Part shown: piece after piece, positions 56,601 to 64,000 of the stretch
Layout of the letters: the number at the start of each line of letters is the position of its first letter
Numbering within the stretch: position 1 is the first letter of the stretch
Assembly (NCBI GenBank): GCA_030681895.1
Contig: JAUXRI010000331.1
Coordinates: 1 to 64,000, forward strand
Source of the DNA: Myxococcales bacterium
GTDB lineage: Bacteria; Myxococcota; Myxococcia; Myxococcales; Myxococcaceae
Length of the DNA stretch: 64,000 nucleotides
Reading direction: 5' to 3'
Made by a program: the position numbers and the translations under genes
The notes under the pieces: model-generated
Seen by the model: the letters and a program-made list of their open reading frames with translations, nothing else
Database searches by the model: none
What the model was told of the DNA's origin: nothing

Positions 56601-57164
56601 ATGGCTGCGCATGACGACGTGGTGAAGGGCCTCACCGAGCAGATCAAGAAGGCCGTCGACGCCCTCAAGGGTCATATGACGAAGATTCGAACTGGCCGCG
56701 CGAGCGCTGCGATGGTCGACTCGGTGCGCGTCGACTTCTACGGCACGCCCACGCCGCTCGCCCAGTGCGCCGCCATCGCGGTGCCCGAGGCGCGGCTCAT
56801 CACCGTCAAGCCGTGGGACAAGACGATCTTGAAGAACATCGAGAAGGCGATTCACGAGGCGAACCTGGGCCTCACGCCGCAGAACGATGGCGAGATCATT
56901 CGCCTGCCGATCCCTCCGCTCACCGAGCAGCGCCGCAAGGACATCGCCAAGGACGTGAAGGCGAAGGGCGAGGAGCACAAGGTCGCCATTCGCAACGAGC
57001 GCCGTGAGGCCAACGAGAAGCTCAAGACGCTGCTGAAGGACAAGAAGATCACCGAGGACGACAACAAGCGCGCCCAGGAGAAGGTGCAGAAAGAGACCGA
57101 CGCCGGCATCGCGGCGGTCGATGACGTGGTCGCCAAGAAGGAGAAGGAAGTGCTCGAGGTCTGA
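56601..57164 (+). CDS. frr: Ribosome recycling factor
   Basis: This 187-residue protein releases ribosomes from mRNA after termination, together with EF-G. The typical all-helical plus small beta domain is visible: LKGHMTKIRTGRASAAMVDSVRVDFYGTPTPLAQ, VTVKPWDKTILKNIEKAI-like ITVKPWDKTILKNIEKAIHEAN, GEIIRLPIPPLTEQRRKD and a Lys/Glu-rich C-terminal helix. An AAGGAG site precedes the ATG 56601. Length is near-normal (about 185). It ends 11 bp before the degenerate REC-GGDEF gene, suggesting co-transcription. Confidence 0.95.
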   Translation: MAAHDDVVKGLTEQIKKAVDALKGHMTKIRTGRASAAMVDSVRVDFYGTPTPLAQCAAIAVPEARLITVKPWDKTILKNIEKAIHEANLGLTPQNDGEIIRLPIPPLTEQRRKDIAKDVKAKGEEHKVAIRNERREANEKLKTLLKDKKITEDDNKRAQEKVQKETDAGIAAVDDVVAKKEKEVLEV

Positions 57165-57175
57165 GCGCTCCGCCC

Positions 57176-58159
57176 GTGCCCCCTCCTCGCGTCCTCGTCG
57201 CCGAGCCCTCGGCGCCCATCTGCAACGCGCTGCGGAAGTTCCTCGACGGCCGCGCCGACGTGCAGGCCGTGCACTACCTCGACGAGGCGGTGCAGCTGGT
57301 CCGCGCGAAGCCTCCCGACGTCGTCATCGCGTCGGTGTCGGGCTCGTTCGACGGTGAAGTGCTGGCCGTTCAGCTGCGCAAGCTCGCGCCCGATCTCTGT
57401 CTGATCCTGGTGTACCCGCCCGAAGAGGAGAAGGCCTTCGAGCGCGCGACGTCCGTCAATGCCGACTGTTTCCTGAACGGCCCACTGAAGAAGAACGCAG
57501 TGCTCAACGCGGTGCGCGCGGTGTTGAAGCTGCGCGAGCTGCGCCTGCGCATCGTGGAGCTCGCTGGCCAGGTCGAGAAGCTCAAGGCCGAGCCGAAGCC
57601 GTCGCCTGCACCCAAGCCGCGCGGCCCGGGCGTCAACACCGCCGACGAGACGTTCTTCAAGAAGTACATGCTGCTCGAGGTGAAGCGCTCCAAGCGCTAC
57701 GCCTACCCGGTTGCGCTGTTGCTCGTCGGCCTCGACAAGCTCACCGAGCACCTCTCGAAAGAGTCGAGCCCCGAGTTCCAGCGCGCGGCGATTCGCAGCG
57801 AGGCGATGACGGCGATCAGCGAGCTCGTTCGCGACATCGACGTGGCGATGCCGTTCGCCGAAGACAAGTACCTCGTGTTCCTGCCGCACACCCCGAGGCC
57901 TGGCGCGTTGATCGTCGCCGAGCGCGTGGTGAAGCAGCTGGCGACGATCGCGGCGTTTCCTCGAGGCACGGCGTCGGTCGGCCTGGCGAGCTTCGACCCG
58001 GCGCTCGACCCCAAGGCCACCGTGAGCTTCGGAGCCCTGGTGCGCGAGGCCTCGGTCGCCCTCAAACGCGCGCAGGAGTCAGGCGGCAACAAGGTCGACG
58101 CGCCGGCGATGCCCGAAGCGCCTCCCAAGCCGAAGAAGAACCGCATCTCGCTCGGGTGA
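57176..58159 (+). CDS. Degenerate receiver-GGDEF-like protein
   Basis: This 327-residue protein starts at GTG 57176. Residues 1-120 have a receiver fold (RVLVAEPSAPICNALRKFLDG, VVIASVSGSFDGEVLA, LILVYPPEEE, CFLNGPLKKNAV), but the acidic pair is Glu/Pro/Ser, the phospho-Asp is replaced (IASVSGS), and only the Lys is clear. A Pro/Lys linker at about 138-156 precedes a C-terminal about 155-residue domain with a GGDEF-like fold (SKRYAYPVALLLVGLDKL) in which the signature loop reads FAEDKYLVFL. It is probably unable to make c-di-GMP and may act as a structural or regulatory protein. It lies 11 bp after frr. Confidence 0.75.
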   Translation: MPPPRVLVAEPSAPICNALRKFLDGRADVQAVHYLDEAVQLVRAKPPDVVIASVSGSFDGEVLAVQLRKLAPDLCLILVYPPEEEKAFERATSVNADCFLNGPLKKNAVLNAVRAVLKLRELRLRIVELAGQVEKLKAEPKPSPAPKPRGPGVNTADETFFKKYMLLEVKRSKRYAYPVALLLVGLDKLTEHLSKESSPEFQRAAIRSEAMTAISELVRDIDVAMPFAEDKYLVFLPHTPRPGALIVAERVVKQLATIAAFPRGTASVGLASFDPALDPKATVSFGALVREASVALKRAQESGGNKVDAPAMPEAPPKPKKNRISLG

Positions 58160-58171
58160 GCTCTGTGCCGG

Positions 58172-58945
58172 CTACTCGGCGCCGATCACCTTGAGGCAGT
58201 TCGAGGCGCCTCCACGAACCGGAGGATCGAAGCAGACCGGTTCGCTCGTTCCCTGACTGTCACACGTGCCTTGCGGCGTCTTGGCGCACGCGATGGCGGA
58301 GCCGACGGTCGCGCACGTGTAGCCACAGGCGAGCTTGCCGGCGTGCTGGGTACAGGCCGGCTTCTTCGTCTGCGTGCCCCCGGCGCAGATGACGTGCTTG
58401 TCGGGGTCGAAGCAGACGGGCACACCCTCACGCGTGTCGCAGATTCCAAACGGCGTCTTCGTGCACGCCAACACGCCGCCCGACAGCACGCAGCCGTAGC
58501 CGCACGCGACGGTCTGCAGGTGCTCCTTGCACGCCATCGGGGGCGTCTTGCTGCCGAAGACGCCGTACACCTCAGGGGGAGGATCGGCGCAGACGACCTT
58601 GTTGTTCGGCCCCGCGGCGCAGGCCCCGGCGGGTGTCTGTGCGCACGCCACGACCCCTGCGGCGTTCTTGCAGTTGTAGCCACACGCCGCCGCCGAGCCG
58701 TCCGTGAGGCACTTCGGCGCGGGGGCCGCTCCGCCGTACGCGACCTGGAGCCAGGGCGGCGGGTCGAAGCAGAGGATGGTGCCCACGTTCTGAAGGCAGA
58801 TGCCGTTGGGCGACTCGGCGCACTTGCCGTTGATGCCGTTCGCCGTCTTGCACTGGTAGCCGCAGACGCGACCGCCGGTCACGGTGATGCACTCGGATTT
58901 GGGAGCCTGGGCCAACAGCGCGGTCGCGAGCAGCAGTGGCATCAT
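58172..58945 (-). CDS. Secreted protein of four six-Cys repeats
   Basis: This 257-residue protein starts at ATG 58945 or 58942. The signal peptide is MMPLLLATALLAQA. The mature part is four tandem repeats of about 55-60 residues. Each has six Cys in the order C-x(8-11)-C-G-Y-x-C-x(7-10)-C-x(6)-C-x(7-13)-C and includes CGY, a TP-x-G or SPNG turn and C-x-DP near the end. Repeats start near Cys19, Cys77, Cys137 and Cys196. The last repeat ends NCLKVIGAE. The regular Cys pattern suggests disulfide-stabilised modules, perhaps surface or matrix binding. No known family was recognised. It is a single gene convergent with the REC-GGDEF gene. Confidence 0.7.
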   Translation of the reverse strand: MMPLLLATALLAQAPKSECITVTGGRVCGYQCKTANGINGKCAESPNGICLQNVGTILCFDPPPWLQVAYGGAAPAPKCLTDGSAAACGYNCKNAAGVVACAQTPAGACAAGPNNKVVCADPPPEVYGVFGSKTPPMACKEHLQTVACGYGCVLSGGVLACTKTPFGICDTREGVPVCFDPDKHVICAGGTQTKKPACTQHAGKLACGYTCATVGSAIACAKTPQGTCDSQGTSEPVCFDPPVRGGASNCLKVIGAE

Positions 58946-59004
58946 GAGGAGGTCTCCGGAAAAGGGTCCACGCCACTAAAGAGCGCCCACGGCTCTGATT
59001 CAGC

Positions 59005-59328
59005 TCAAAGTGAAAGACGATGACCAGAGGCCGACTCGACGCACTCCGAGATCCACGCGTTGAGCTCGAGCCCCTTCTGCTTGTCGTCGAGCCAGCGGCC
59101 ATCCGCGCTCCATGAGAAGTGCACGCCGACGCCTTTGCCGGCGACCCAGATCTGGTGCACGGCACGCTGGGTGTTCACCACCACCTTTTCGCCGGTCTTC
59201 GACGCGGTGATCGTCACCATGTCGCCGGTCGAGTCGCACTCGACGACGTCAGGGTCGGCGGCGTCGATGGCTTTGATCAGCTTCTTGAAGGTCTGCGCGA
59301 CGGCTGCGGCGAAGGCGGCGTCTTCCAT
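59005..59328 (-). CDS. cyaY: Frataxin-like CyaY
   Basis: This 107-residue protein starts at ATG 59328. It matches the frataxin/CyaY fold: an N-terminal acidic helix (AAFAAAVAQTFKKLIKAID), then DVVECDSTGDMVTITAS, GEKVVVNTQRAVHQIWVAGKGVGVHFSW (the most conserved part) and GRWLDDKQKGLELNAWISECV. CyaY binds iron and modulates IscS in Fe-S cluster assembly. Length matches E. coli CyaY (106). It acts in the cytoplasm. sixA lies 39 bp upstream on the same strand. No isc gene is visible in the window. Confidence 0.88.
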   Translation of the reverse strand: MEDAAFAAAVAQTFKKLIKAIDAADPDVVECDSTGDMVTITASKTGEKVVVNTQRAVHQIWVAGKGVGVHFSWSADGRWLDDKQKGLELNAWISECVESASGHRLSL

Positions 59329-59367
59329 GGGGGCCTCATAGCCTCGCCACGGCGCGGGCGCTGCGAC

Positions 59368-59871
59368 TCAGGGCGCTTCGATCTCGAGCGCCTGCACGAT
59401 GGGCTGGCCAGGCGCCGCGTAGAGAAACAGCGTCCCGACGCCGCCACCTTCTGGCCGCTCGATGCCGATGACGGTGCCCGGCGTGACGGGCTTGGGGAAC
59501 GACGACATGCCGAGGAAGTGGGCCGCCGCTGCGCCCATCGACGGCTGGTGGCCAATCAGCGCCACGGCTTTGCCGTCGTGTTCCGCCAGGAGCGCCTCGA
59601 GAGCGCCGACCGGACCATCGGGGAACAGCATGCGCGTCGACCGCAGCGGCCCCTCGTAGCCGACCACCTGCGCGAGGATCGTCGCCGTCTGCACCGCCCT
59701 CACCAGCGGGCTCATCACCATCACGTCGGGCGTGCCGATCAAAGCGCTCGCGTTCTGGAAGTGCCCCGGGAGTGCCAGCCGGGCTCGCGCGGTCAACGCC
59801 CGGGCCTCGTCATCGAGGCCGTCGGGGATCTCTGCATCGGCGTCGCCGTGTCGGACCAGAAAGACTCGCAT
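59368..59871 (-). CDS. sixA: Phosphohistidine phosphatase SixA-like
   Basis: This 167-residue protein starts at ATG 59871. It is a histidine phosphatase of the branch-1 type: catalytic RHGDAD at 7-12 (MRVFLVRHGDAD), MSPLVRAVQTATIL, a Glu-containing middle and GHQPSM as the second catalytic His. SixA-type enzymes remove phosphate from histidine in proteins, as in the PTS of E. coli. In-frame ATG 59898 is 9 codons upstream but less like the family start. It is the first gene in the pair sixA-cyaY. A divergent lipoprotein gene starts 128 bp away. Confidence 0.85.
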   Translation of the reverse strand: MRVFLVRHGDADAEIPDGLDDEARALTARARLALPGHFQNASALIGTPDVMVMSPLVRAVQTATILAQVVGYEGPLRSTRMLFPDGPVGALEALLAEHDGKAVALIGHQPSMGAAAAHFLGMSSFPKPVTPGTVIGIERPEGGGVGTLFLYAAPGQPIVQALEIEAP

Positions 59872-59999
59872 CGGAGCAGTCGGGAATAGGTCACCCACTC
59901 CAGTGTGGTCAAAGGGCTTTGGTGGCCCTGTACGGCTCGCCGCGTCGTCTCTTTTGTCAGACAGCAGTGGCGTCGAATGCAGACGGTATGGTGCCCGCG

Positions 60000-60563
60000 A
60001 TGTCGAGCCGCATGACCATCCTGACGCTGGTCCTCCTCGGGTGTCCCGAGCGGCGTGCGGTGTCGTCCTCCGCCGTCGATGCGGGAGGCCCGTCTCTGGT
60101 CGCTGCGGCCGAGGCCGTCGCGCCGATCTCGGCCGAGAAGCTCGACGGCTGGCTGCGGTACCACCGCGCGCTCAGCGCCGCGTCGGGCGTCGACGGAGGG
60201 CTGGACGCGAAGGGCAAGGCGCTCCGCGAGCGGGCGATTCGCGCCGAGGCCGGCTTGACCGAGGCCGACGTCGACCGGCTCGAAGAGCTCATCGGCGCCG
60301 TCGTCACCCAACGCACCATCGGCAAGCTGACCGGCGCCGAGGCGCTGCGCGGCTTCGACAAGGTGACGCTGACGCTCAAGCCGGAGCAGCGTCAGAAGGT
60401 GGAAGAGGCGTTCGGCGACGTGAAGGCCCGCGCACAGCAGGGCGCCTCGCTCGACGCCGAGCGCGCGAAGTTCGGAGACGACGCGGTGACGCTGGTGCTC
60501 GCGCGCGAGGCCGAGGTCACCGAGGTGTGGGACTCGCTGTTGAACGGACGAGGAGAACGGTGA
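60000..60563 (+). CDS. Small lipoprotein of unknown function
   Basis: This 187-residue protein starts at ATG 60000 (MSSRMTILTLVLLGC); an in-frame ATG at 59988 (MVPAMSSRM) is an alternative. The lipobox LLGC gives a lipidated Cys15. The mature part is helical and acidic (KLDGWLRYHRALSAA, LTEADVDRLEELIGAVVTQRTIGKLTGAEALRGFDKV, LKPEQRQKVEEAFGDVKARAQQ). This pattern resembles periplasmic Spy/CpxP-type or other helical chaperone-like lipoproteins, but no signature is present. Its TGA overlaps the next ATG by one base (TGATG), so it is coupled to the acyl-CoA dehydrogenase. Confidence 0.65.
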   Translation: MSSRMTILTLVLLGCPERRAVSSSAVDAGGPSLVAAAEAVAPISAEKLDGWLRYHRALSAASGVDGGLDAKGKALRERAIRAEAGLTEADVDRLEELIGAVVTQRTIGKLTGAEALRGFDKVTLTLKPEQRQKVEEAFGDVKARAQQGASLDAERAKFGDDAVTLVLAREAEVTEVWDSLLNGRGER

Positions 60564-62218
60564 TGACGACGCGAAAGCCAGGCTGGTTCGAGACCGACGT
60601 GGCGCTGCAGCGAGTGATGGCCCGGCAGCTGGGCCCGTCGTTCGAGAAGGCGAAGCCGCGCCTCACCCGCATGGGTGACGCCGTCGCCAACGAGGGCGCG
60701 CGCTGGGGCCACGAGGCCGATCATCACGGCCCGACGCTGGTGACGCACGATCACACCGGCGCGCGCATCGACGAGATCGACTACCACCACAGCTACCGCG
60801 AGCTTCAGCGCCTCGGCTACGGCGGCGGCATCGTCGCGGCGACGTACAACCCCGAGCTCGCGGCCGAGCGTGGCCAGGCCGGCAAGGCGCTCACCTTCGG
60901 GCTCGGGTACCTCTTCGGTCAGGCCGAGGCCGGCATGTTCTGCCCCGTCTGCATGACGGACGGCGCTGCGCGGCTGCTGGTGAAGCACGGCACGCCCGAG
61001 CTCCAGCGGCGCTTCGTGCCCCGGCTCTCGTCGACCGAGCTCTCGACCCTGTTCACCGGCGCGATGTTCCTCACCGAGAAGGCTGGCGGCAGCGATGTCG
61101 GGCAGATCGCGACCGTGGCGAAGGGCGGCGCCGGCGTGCCCGGAGAGCGCGTCACGTTGTGGGGCGACAAGTGGTTCTGCTCCAACGTCGACGCCGACGT
61201 GATCATGATCCTCGCGAGGCCCGAGGGTGCAGGGCCGGGCACGCGGGGCCTGGGCCTGTACGTGCTGCCGCGAACGCTCGAGAACGGAAAGCGCAACGCG
61301 TTTCGCATCGATCGCATCAAGGACAAGCTCGGCGAGCGCAGCTTCCCAACGGGTGAAGTGACGCTCGAAGGCGCCGAGGCCTTCCTGCTCGGTGGCCCGG
61401 GGCAGGGCTTTCTCCAGATGACCGAGATGCTGAACCTGTCGCGCCTGTACAACGCCATCGCCTCGGTCGCGGTGATGCGCCGATCGGTCGTCGAGGCGTT
61501 CGACTGGGCCGAGCAGCGCGTGGCCTTCGGCAAGAAGATCATCGACCACCCGCTGCTCGCCGAGGTCCTGCTCGACATGGCGAGCGAACAGCGGCTCGCG
61601 TTGCTCTGGGCGTTTCGCGGCGTGCAGTTGATGGACACGGTCGACAACGGCACCAGCAGCGAGACCGAGCGCCGCACCCTTCGCATGCTGACGCCGCTCC
61701 TGAAGTACGTCCTGGGCAAGTGGGCCGTGCGTGTCGCGAGCGAAGGCGTCGAGGTGCTCGCCGGCAACGGCTACATCGAAGACTGGCCGATGGCGCGCGT
61801 GCTGCGAGACGCGCAGGTGCTGCCCATCTGGGAAGGGACCACCAACATCCTCGTGCTCGATGCCTTCCGCGCGCTGCGCAAAGAGGGCGGCCACGAGGTG
61901 TTGTTCGCCGAGGTCGAGCGCTTCGCCGCCGAGGCGCCCGCTGACGTGCAGTCGCGGGTCGGTGCGTTGCTCGACGAGGCGAAGCAGGCCCTCGTGGAGC
62001 TGAGCCAGGACCCGAAGGCCGAGCACGCCTTCCGTGACTGGACCGATCGCGCCGCGCTGCTGTGGCTGGTGACGACGGCGTGCGCGAAGTCACTCGGCCA
62101 TGGCAGCGACGCCGACCTCCGCGCGGCCCGTCGGGTGCTCGCGCGCCATGCGCCAGTCGGGCTGCTCCGCAAGGACCGCGCGTCGGCTGACGACGTCAGG
62201 CTGGTGGCGTTCCGCTGA
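60563..62218 (+). CDS. Acyl-CoA dehydrogenase, AidB-like
   Basis: This 551-residue flavoprotein starts at ATG 60563 (MTTRKPGWFETDVALQRV). It shows the acyl-CoA dehydrogenase arrangement: N-terminal helices, then the FAD/substrate middle domain with TGAMFLTEKAGGSDVGQIATVA, TLWGDKWFCSNVDADVIMILARPEG and GLYVLPRTLENG, then a C-terminal helical domain with LNLSRLYNAIASVAVMRR, GVEVLAGNGYIEDWPMARVLRDAQVLPIWEGTTNILVLDAFRAL. The N-terminal extension and length resemble AidB-type proteins, which have weak dehydrogenase activity and a DNA-linked role in E. coli. It is coupled to the lipoprotein gene. Substrate is not fixed. Confidence 0.88.
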   Translation: MTTRKPGWFETDVALQRVMARQLGPSFEKAKPRLTRMGDAVANEGARWGHEADHHGPTLVTHDHTGARIDEIDYHHSYRELQRLGYGGGIVAATYNPELAAERGQAGKALTFGLGYLFGQAEAGMFCPVCMTDGAARLLVKHGTPELQRRFVPRLSSTELSTLFTGAMFLTEKAGGSDVGQIATVAKGGAGVPGERVTLWGDKWFCSNVDADVIMILARPEGAGPGTRGLGLYVLPRTLENGKRNAFRIDRIKDKLGERSFPTGEVTLEGAEAFLLGGPGQGFLQMTEMLNLSRLYNAIASVAVMRRSVVEAFDWAEQRVAFGKKIIDHPLLAEVLLDMASEQRLALLWAFRGVQLMDTVDNGTSSETERRTLRMLTPLLKYVLGKWAVRVASEGVEVLAGNGYIEDWPMARVLRDAQVLPIWEGTTNILVLDAFRALRKEGGHEVLFAEVERFAAEAPADVQSRVGALLDEAKQALVELSQDPKAEHAFRDWTDRAALLWLVTTACAKSLGHGSDADLRAARRVLARHAPVGLLRKDRASADDVRLVAFR

Positions 62219-62303
62219 CCCTGTCCCGAGGTGGCGATCGACCCGCCTTGCCTCATGTCATGGCTGCATTGCAGTCCTGAAATGAACCGTGCAGCGATGA
62301 AAG

Positions 62304-62846
62304 ATGGCGCACGACCAACAGCTTGAACTGTCTCGGTTCTCGGCGGGCATTCGCCTTGCTCTCGAAGAGGGCATGCTCGACCAATTCCAGGTTCGTGACT
62401 TGCCCCTCGTCGATGTGGTGATCGCACTGGAATCAGCGCCTCTCAAGGCGGTGGTCGCGGCCCTGGAGCATGGTGAGTGCCGAGCGGTGCTGGTGCTCGA
62501 CCAGGTCGGGGCTCCGCGCGGGCTGGTGATGCGCGACGCCGTCCTTCGTCATGGCGAGCGGCTCTCTGATCTGCGCGTGGGGTTGCTGCCCACGCTGGGT
62601 GTCGTCGAGACCAGGCCGGAGCTGATGCTTCACGACGCCGCGCGCGCGGTGTCGAACGCGGGCGTCGGGGCGATCGTCTGTCGCCTCGGCGACGGGAGCG
62701 ACCCGAAGATCATGCTCCGTGACGAGATGCTGAACCTCACCGACTGGGCGCCGCTCGTCGATTCGCGCGCGCGCCGGTTGGCCGCCGAGGCGTCGCTCGC
62801 CATGAGCAGCCCCCGCGCCACGCCGCCCGCCGTCATCGCGCTCTGA
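62304..62846 (+). CDS. CBS-like paired-domain protein
   Basis: This 180-residue soluble protein starts at ATG 62304 (MAHDQQLELSRFSAG). After a 20-residue helix, LVDVVIALESAPLKAVVAALEHGECRAVLVLDQVGAPRGLVMRDAVLRHG reads like the first CBS motif of a Bateman pair. A second unit begins TLGVVETRPELMLHDAARAVSNAGVGAIVCRLGDGSDPKIMLRDEML. CBS pairs bind adenosyl nucleotides such as AMP or ATP and regulate partner proteins. There is no attached enzyme domain. It is separate from the neighbouring genes: 85 bp after the acyl-CoA dehydrogenase and convergent with pbpC. The regulated partner is unknown. Confidence 0.6.
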   Translation: MAHDQQLELSRFSAGIRLALEEGMLDQFQVRDLPLVDVVIALESAPLKAVVAALEHGECRAVLVLDQVGAPRGLVMRDAVLRHGERLSDLRVGLLPTLGVVETRPELMLHDAARAVSNAGVGAIVCRLGDGSDPKIMLRDEMLNLTDWAPLVDSRARRLAAEASLAMSSPRATPPAVIAL

Positions 62847-62861
62847 GTCGCAGTCCCCCGG

Positions 62862-64000
62862 TCAGTCGTCGACGGTGATTCGAACTGGCGCGCTCGCTTC
62901 GCGCCCTCCTGCCAACACCGCACGAATGACGTGGGCGCCGGGCGCGATCGGCCACCGCGCCTCGTGCGGGTAGCCCACGCGCGCGATCGGTGTCCCGTCG
63001 ACAAGCCACACCACTTCTTCGGTCGCTGGCTGCACCGCTGCCGAGAGCTTCACGGTCGACAGCTCGCGGGGCGTGTCGGGATCGAAGAGATATCGAGACG
63101 CGGGCGCCGGCTCGCGAATGCGCACGGTGCGAATCGAGGGGTCGGTCGTCGGGCACAGTGGCGACTCGACGGTGGGCGCGATCGACAGGCGCTGCCGCCT
63201 CGCCCACGACGCGTAGACCTCGGGCAGCGCGAGCATGGGCCGGGTGTCGATCACCGCCGCGGGGCACGCAGGCCCCGCGAGCAGGCCGGTGCGTCGATCG
63301 AGCCTCACGTCGGCGTGAAACGGGCACGGCTGGCTCGGCTCGGTGCCGCGCACGAAGTGTTCGGTCTTCACGTGTGGGCAGCTGGGGCCCGGCAGTCGCC
63401 CTGACAGGCCGCAGACGTCGACGGCGATCGATCCACCCGGCAGTGGGAACGCCAGCATCGGCGGCAGCCACGGCCTGATGTCGGGGCTGCCCTTCTCGAG
63501 CACCGTGTGCACCGCAGGCGCTGCTGCCGTCGCGCCTGAGACGAGGTTCATGCGGCGCCAGTCGTGGTTGCCGACCCAGCTGACCACCAGGAGCCGATCG
63601 GAGAACGCAGCGGCCCACGCGTCGCGGTAGCCCTGGCTGGTGCCCGTCTTCACCGCGACCGCGACGTCGTAGTCGAGTGAGCCGCCAGGCGGGAACGCAG
63701 GGCGCCGCGCCTCGGGGTCGGCGAGCATGTGCGCGGTCAGCATCGCCGCGTCTTCACTCAACAGCCGAACACCCGCGGCCGGCACCTCGTCGACGAAGCG
63801 CTTGAGCGGCACCGTGACGCCCTTGTTGCCCAGCGCGGTGTACAGCTGCGCGAGCTCGAGCGGCGTCACGTGGAGCGAGCCCATCGCGAGGGTGAGCCCG
63901 TAGGCCGAGGGGTCGTACTTCACCTGCTTCACGCCACCGCGCTCGAGCCGTTGCACCACACGATCGACGCCGACCTCGGCCAGCACACGCAGCGCGGGGA
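62862..64000 (-). CDS. pbpC: Penicillin-binding protein 1C-type (3' part)
   Basis: Only the C-terminal about 379 residues lie in the window; the 5' end is beyond 64000. The transpeptidase domain shows MGSLHVTPLELAQLYTALGNKGV and the KTGTS motif (AVAVKTGTSQGYRDAWAAAF), with LVVSWVGNHD, so it can cross-link peptidoglycan. The C-terminal region has a LPGPSCPHVKTEHFVRG and Cys-containing segments, then a beta-sandwich of the BiPBP_C type (SRYLFDPDTPRELSTVKLSAAV, WLVDGTPIA, GAHVIRAVL). This fits PBP1C, the bifunctional glycosyltransferase/transpeptidase; the glycosyltransferase half would be outside. Its partner is usually a YfhM-like alpha-2-macroglobulin, not visible here. Confidence 0.85.
   Translation of the reverse strand, partial: PALRVLAEVGVDRVVQRLERGGVKQVKYDPSAYGLTLAMGSLHVTPLELAQLYTALGNKGVTVPLKRFVDEVPAAGVRLLSEDAAMLTAHMLADPEARRPAFPPGGSLDYDVAVAVKTGTSQGYRDAWAAAFSDRLLVVSWVGNHDWRRMNLVSGATAAAPAVHTVLEKGSPDIRPWLPPMLAFPLPGGSIAVDVCGLSGRLPGPSCPHVKTEHFVRGTEPSQPCPFHADVRLDRRTGLLAGPACPAAVIDTRPMLALPEVYASWARRQRLSIAPTVESPLCPTTDPSIRTVRIREPAPASRYLFDPDTPRELSTVKLSAAVQPATEEVVWLVDGTPIARVGYPHEARWPIAPGAHVIRAVLAGGREASAPVRITVDD

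Overview
The window is GC-rich DNA from a free-living Gram-negative bacterium, most likely a member of the Myxococcota (Myxococcales-like). The reasons are strong G/C third-position bias, frequent GTG starts, many lipoproteins with Asp-Ala-Gly-rich or Gly-Thr-rich linkers and Cys-rich heads, a giant surface protein with thrombospondin type-3 repeats ending in a MYXO-CTERM-like Gly-Cys/hydrophobic/Arg-tail, PilZ and degenerate REC-GGDEF proteins, and an AgmX/PglI-like domain. No rRNA, tRNA, CRISPR array, insertion sequence, phage gene or integrase was recognised. Coding density is high. Only two stretches over 300 bp lack a convincing gene: 7835-8219, which holds a tandem repeat, and 44888-45371, where nothing was recognised. 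Both window ends cut through genes.

Layout. 1-412: 5' part of a lipoprotein gene. 578-5289: a hypothetical gene followed by a large membrane-anchored P-loop ATPase with a predicted periplasmic N-half. 5321-11918: an envelope-polymer locus with a processive family 2 glycosyltransferase, a GT-C-like membrane protein, a small membrane protein, a PIG-L-type deacetylase lipoprotein and an LtaS-like alkaline-phosphatase-fold transferase. 12059-13684: prfC. 13689-25690 (minus strand): an operon reading OmpA-family porin, 2465-residue surface protein, TPR protein, small two-domain protein, metallo-beta-lactamase-fold protein. 25838-33860: serine metabolism (serA, a D-2-hydroxyglutarate dehydrogenase-like flavoprotein, sdaA) mixed with lipoprotein, TPR and hypothetical genes. 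33864-35554: TetR regulator and a divergent hypothetical gene around a palindromic operator. 35566-38771: a pectate-lyase-like lipoprotein, a PilZ protein and ilvE. 38778-43166: pntA/pntB transhydrogenase with a small membrane protein and a divergent LysR gene. 43382-45632: membrane protein and lipoproteins. 45632-49236: biotin-dependent acyl-CoA carboxylase (both subunits). 49309-51037: a stand-alone receiver, a 59-residue charged protein and a 2-oxoglutarate/Fe(II) oxygenase. 51251-57164: rpsB, tsf, pyrH and frr, split by a lipoprotein, an MBL-fold lipoprotein and a LysR gene. 57176-62846: degenerate REC-GGDEF protein, Cys-repeat protein, cyaY, sixA, lipoprotein, acyl-CoA dehydrogenase and a CBS-like protein. 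62862-64000: 3' part of a PBP1C-type gene.

How the genes work together. SerA, the D-2-hydroxyglutarate dehydrogenase-like enzyme and serine ammonia-lyase lie within 8 kb and could form a serine synthesis/degradation node. Transhydrogenase, BCAT, acyl-CoA carboxylase and acyl-CoA dehydrogenase suggest amino-acid and acyl-CoA oxidation. The most unusual parts are the giant Ca-binding-repeat surface protein operon, the periplasm-facing ATPase, the polymer-synthesis/deacetylation locus, and the split rpsB-tsf-pyrH-frr cluster in which pyrH overlaps a LysR stop codon.
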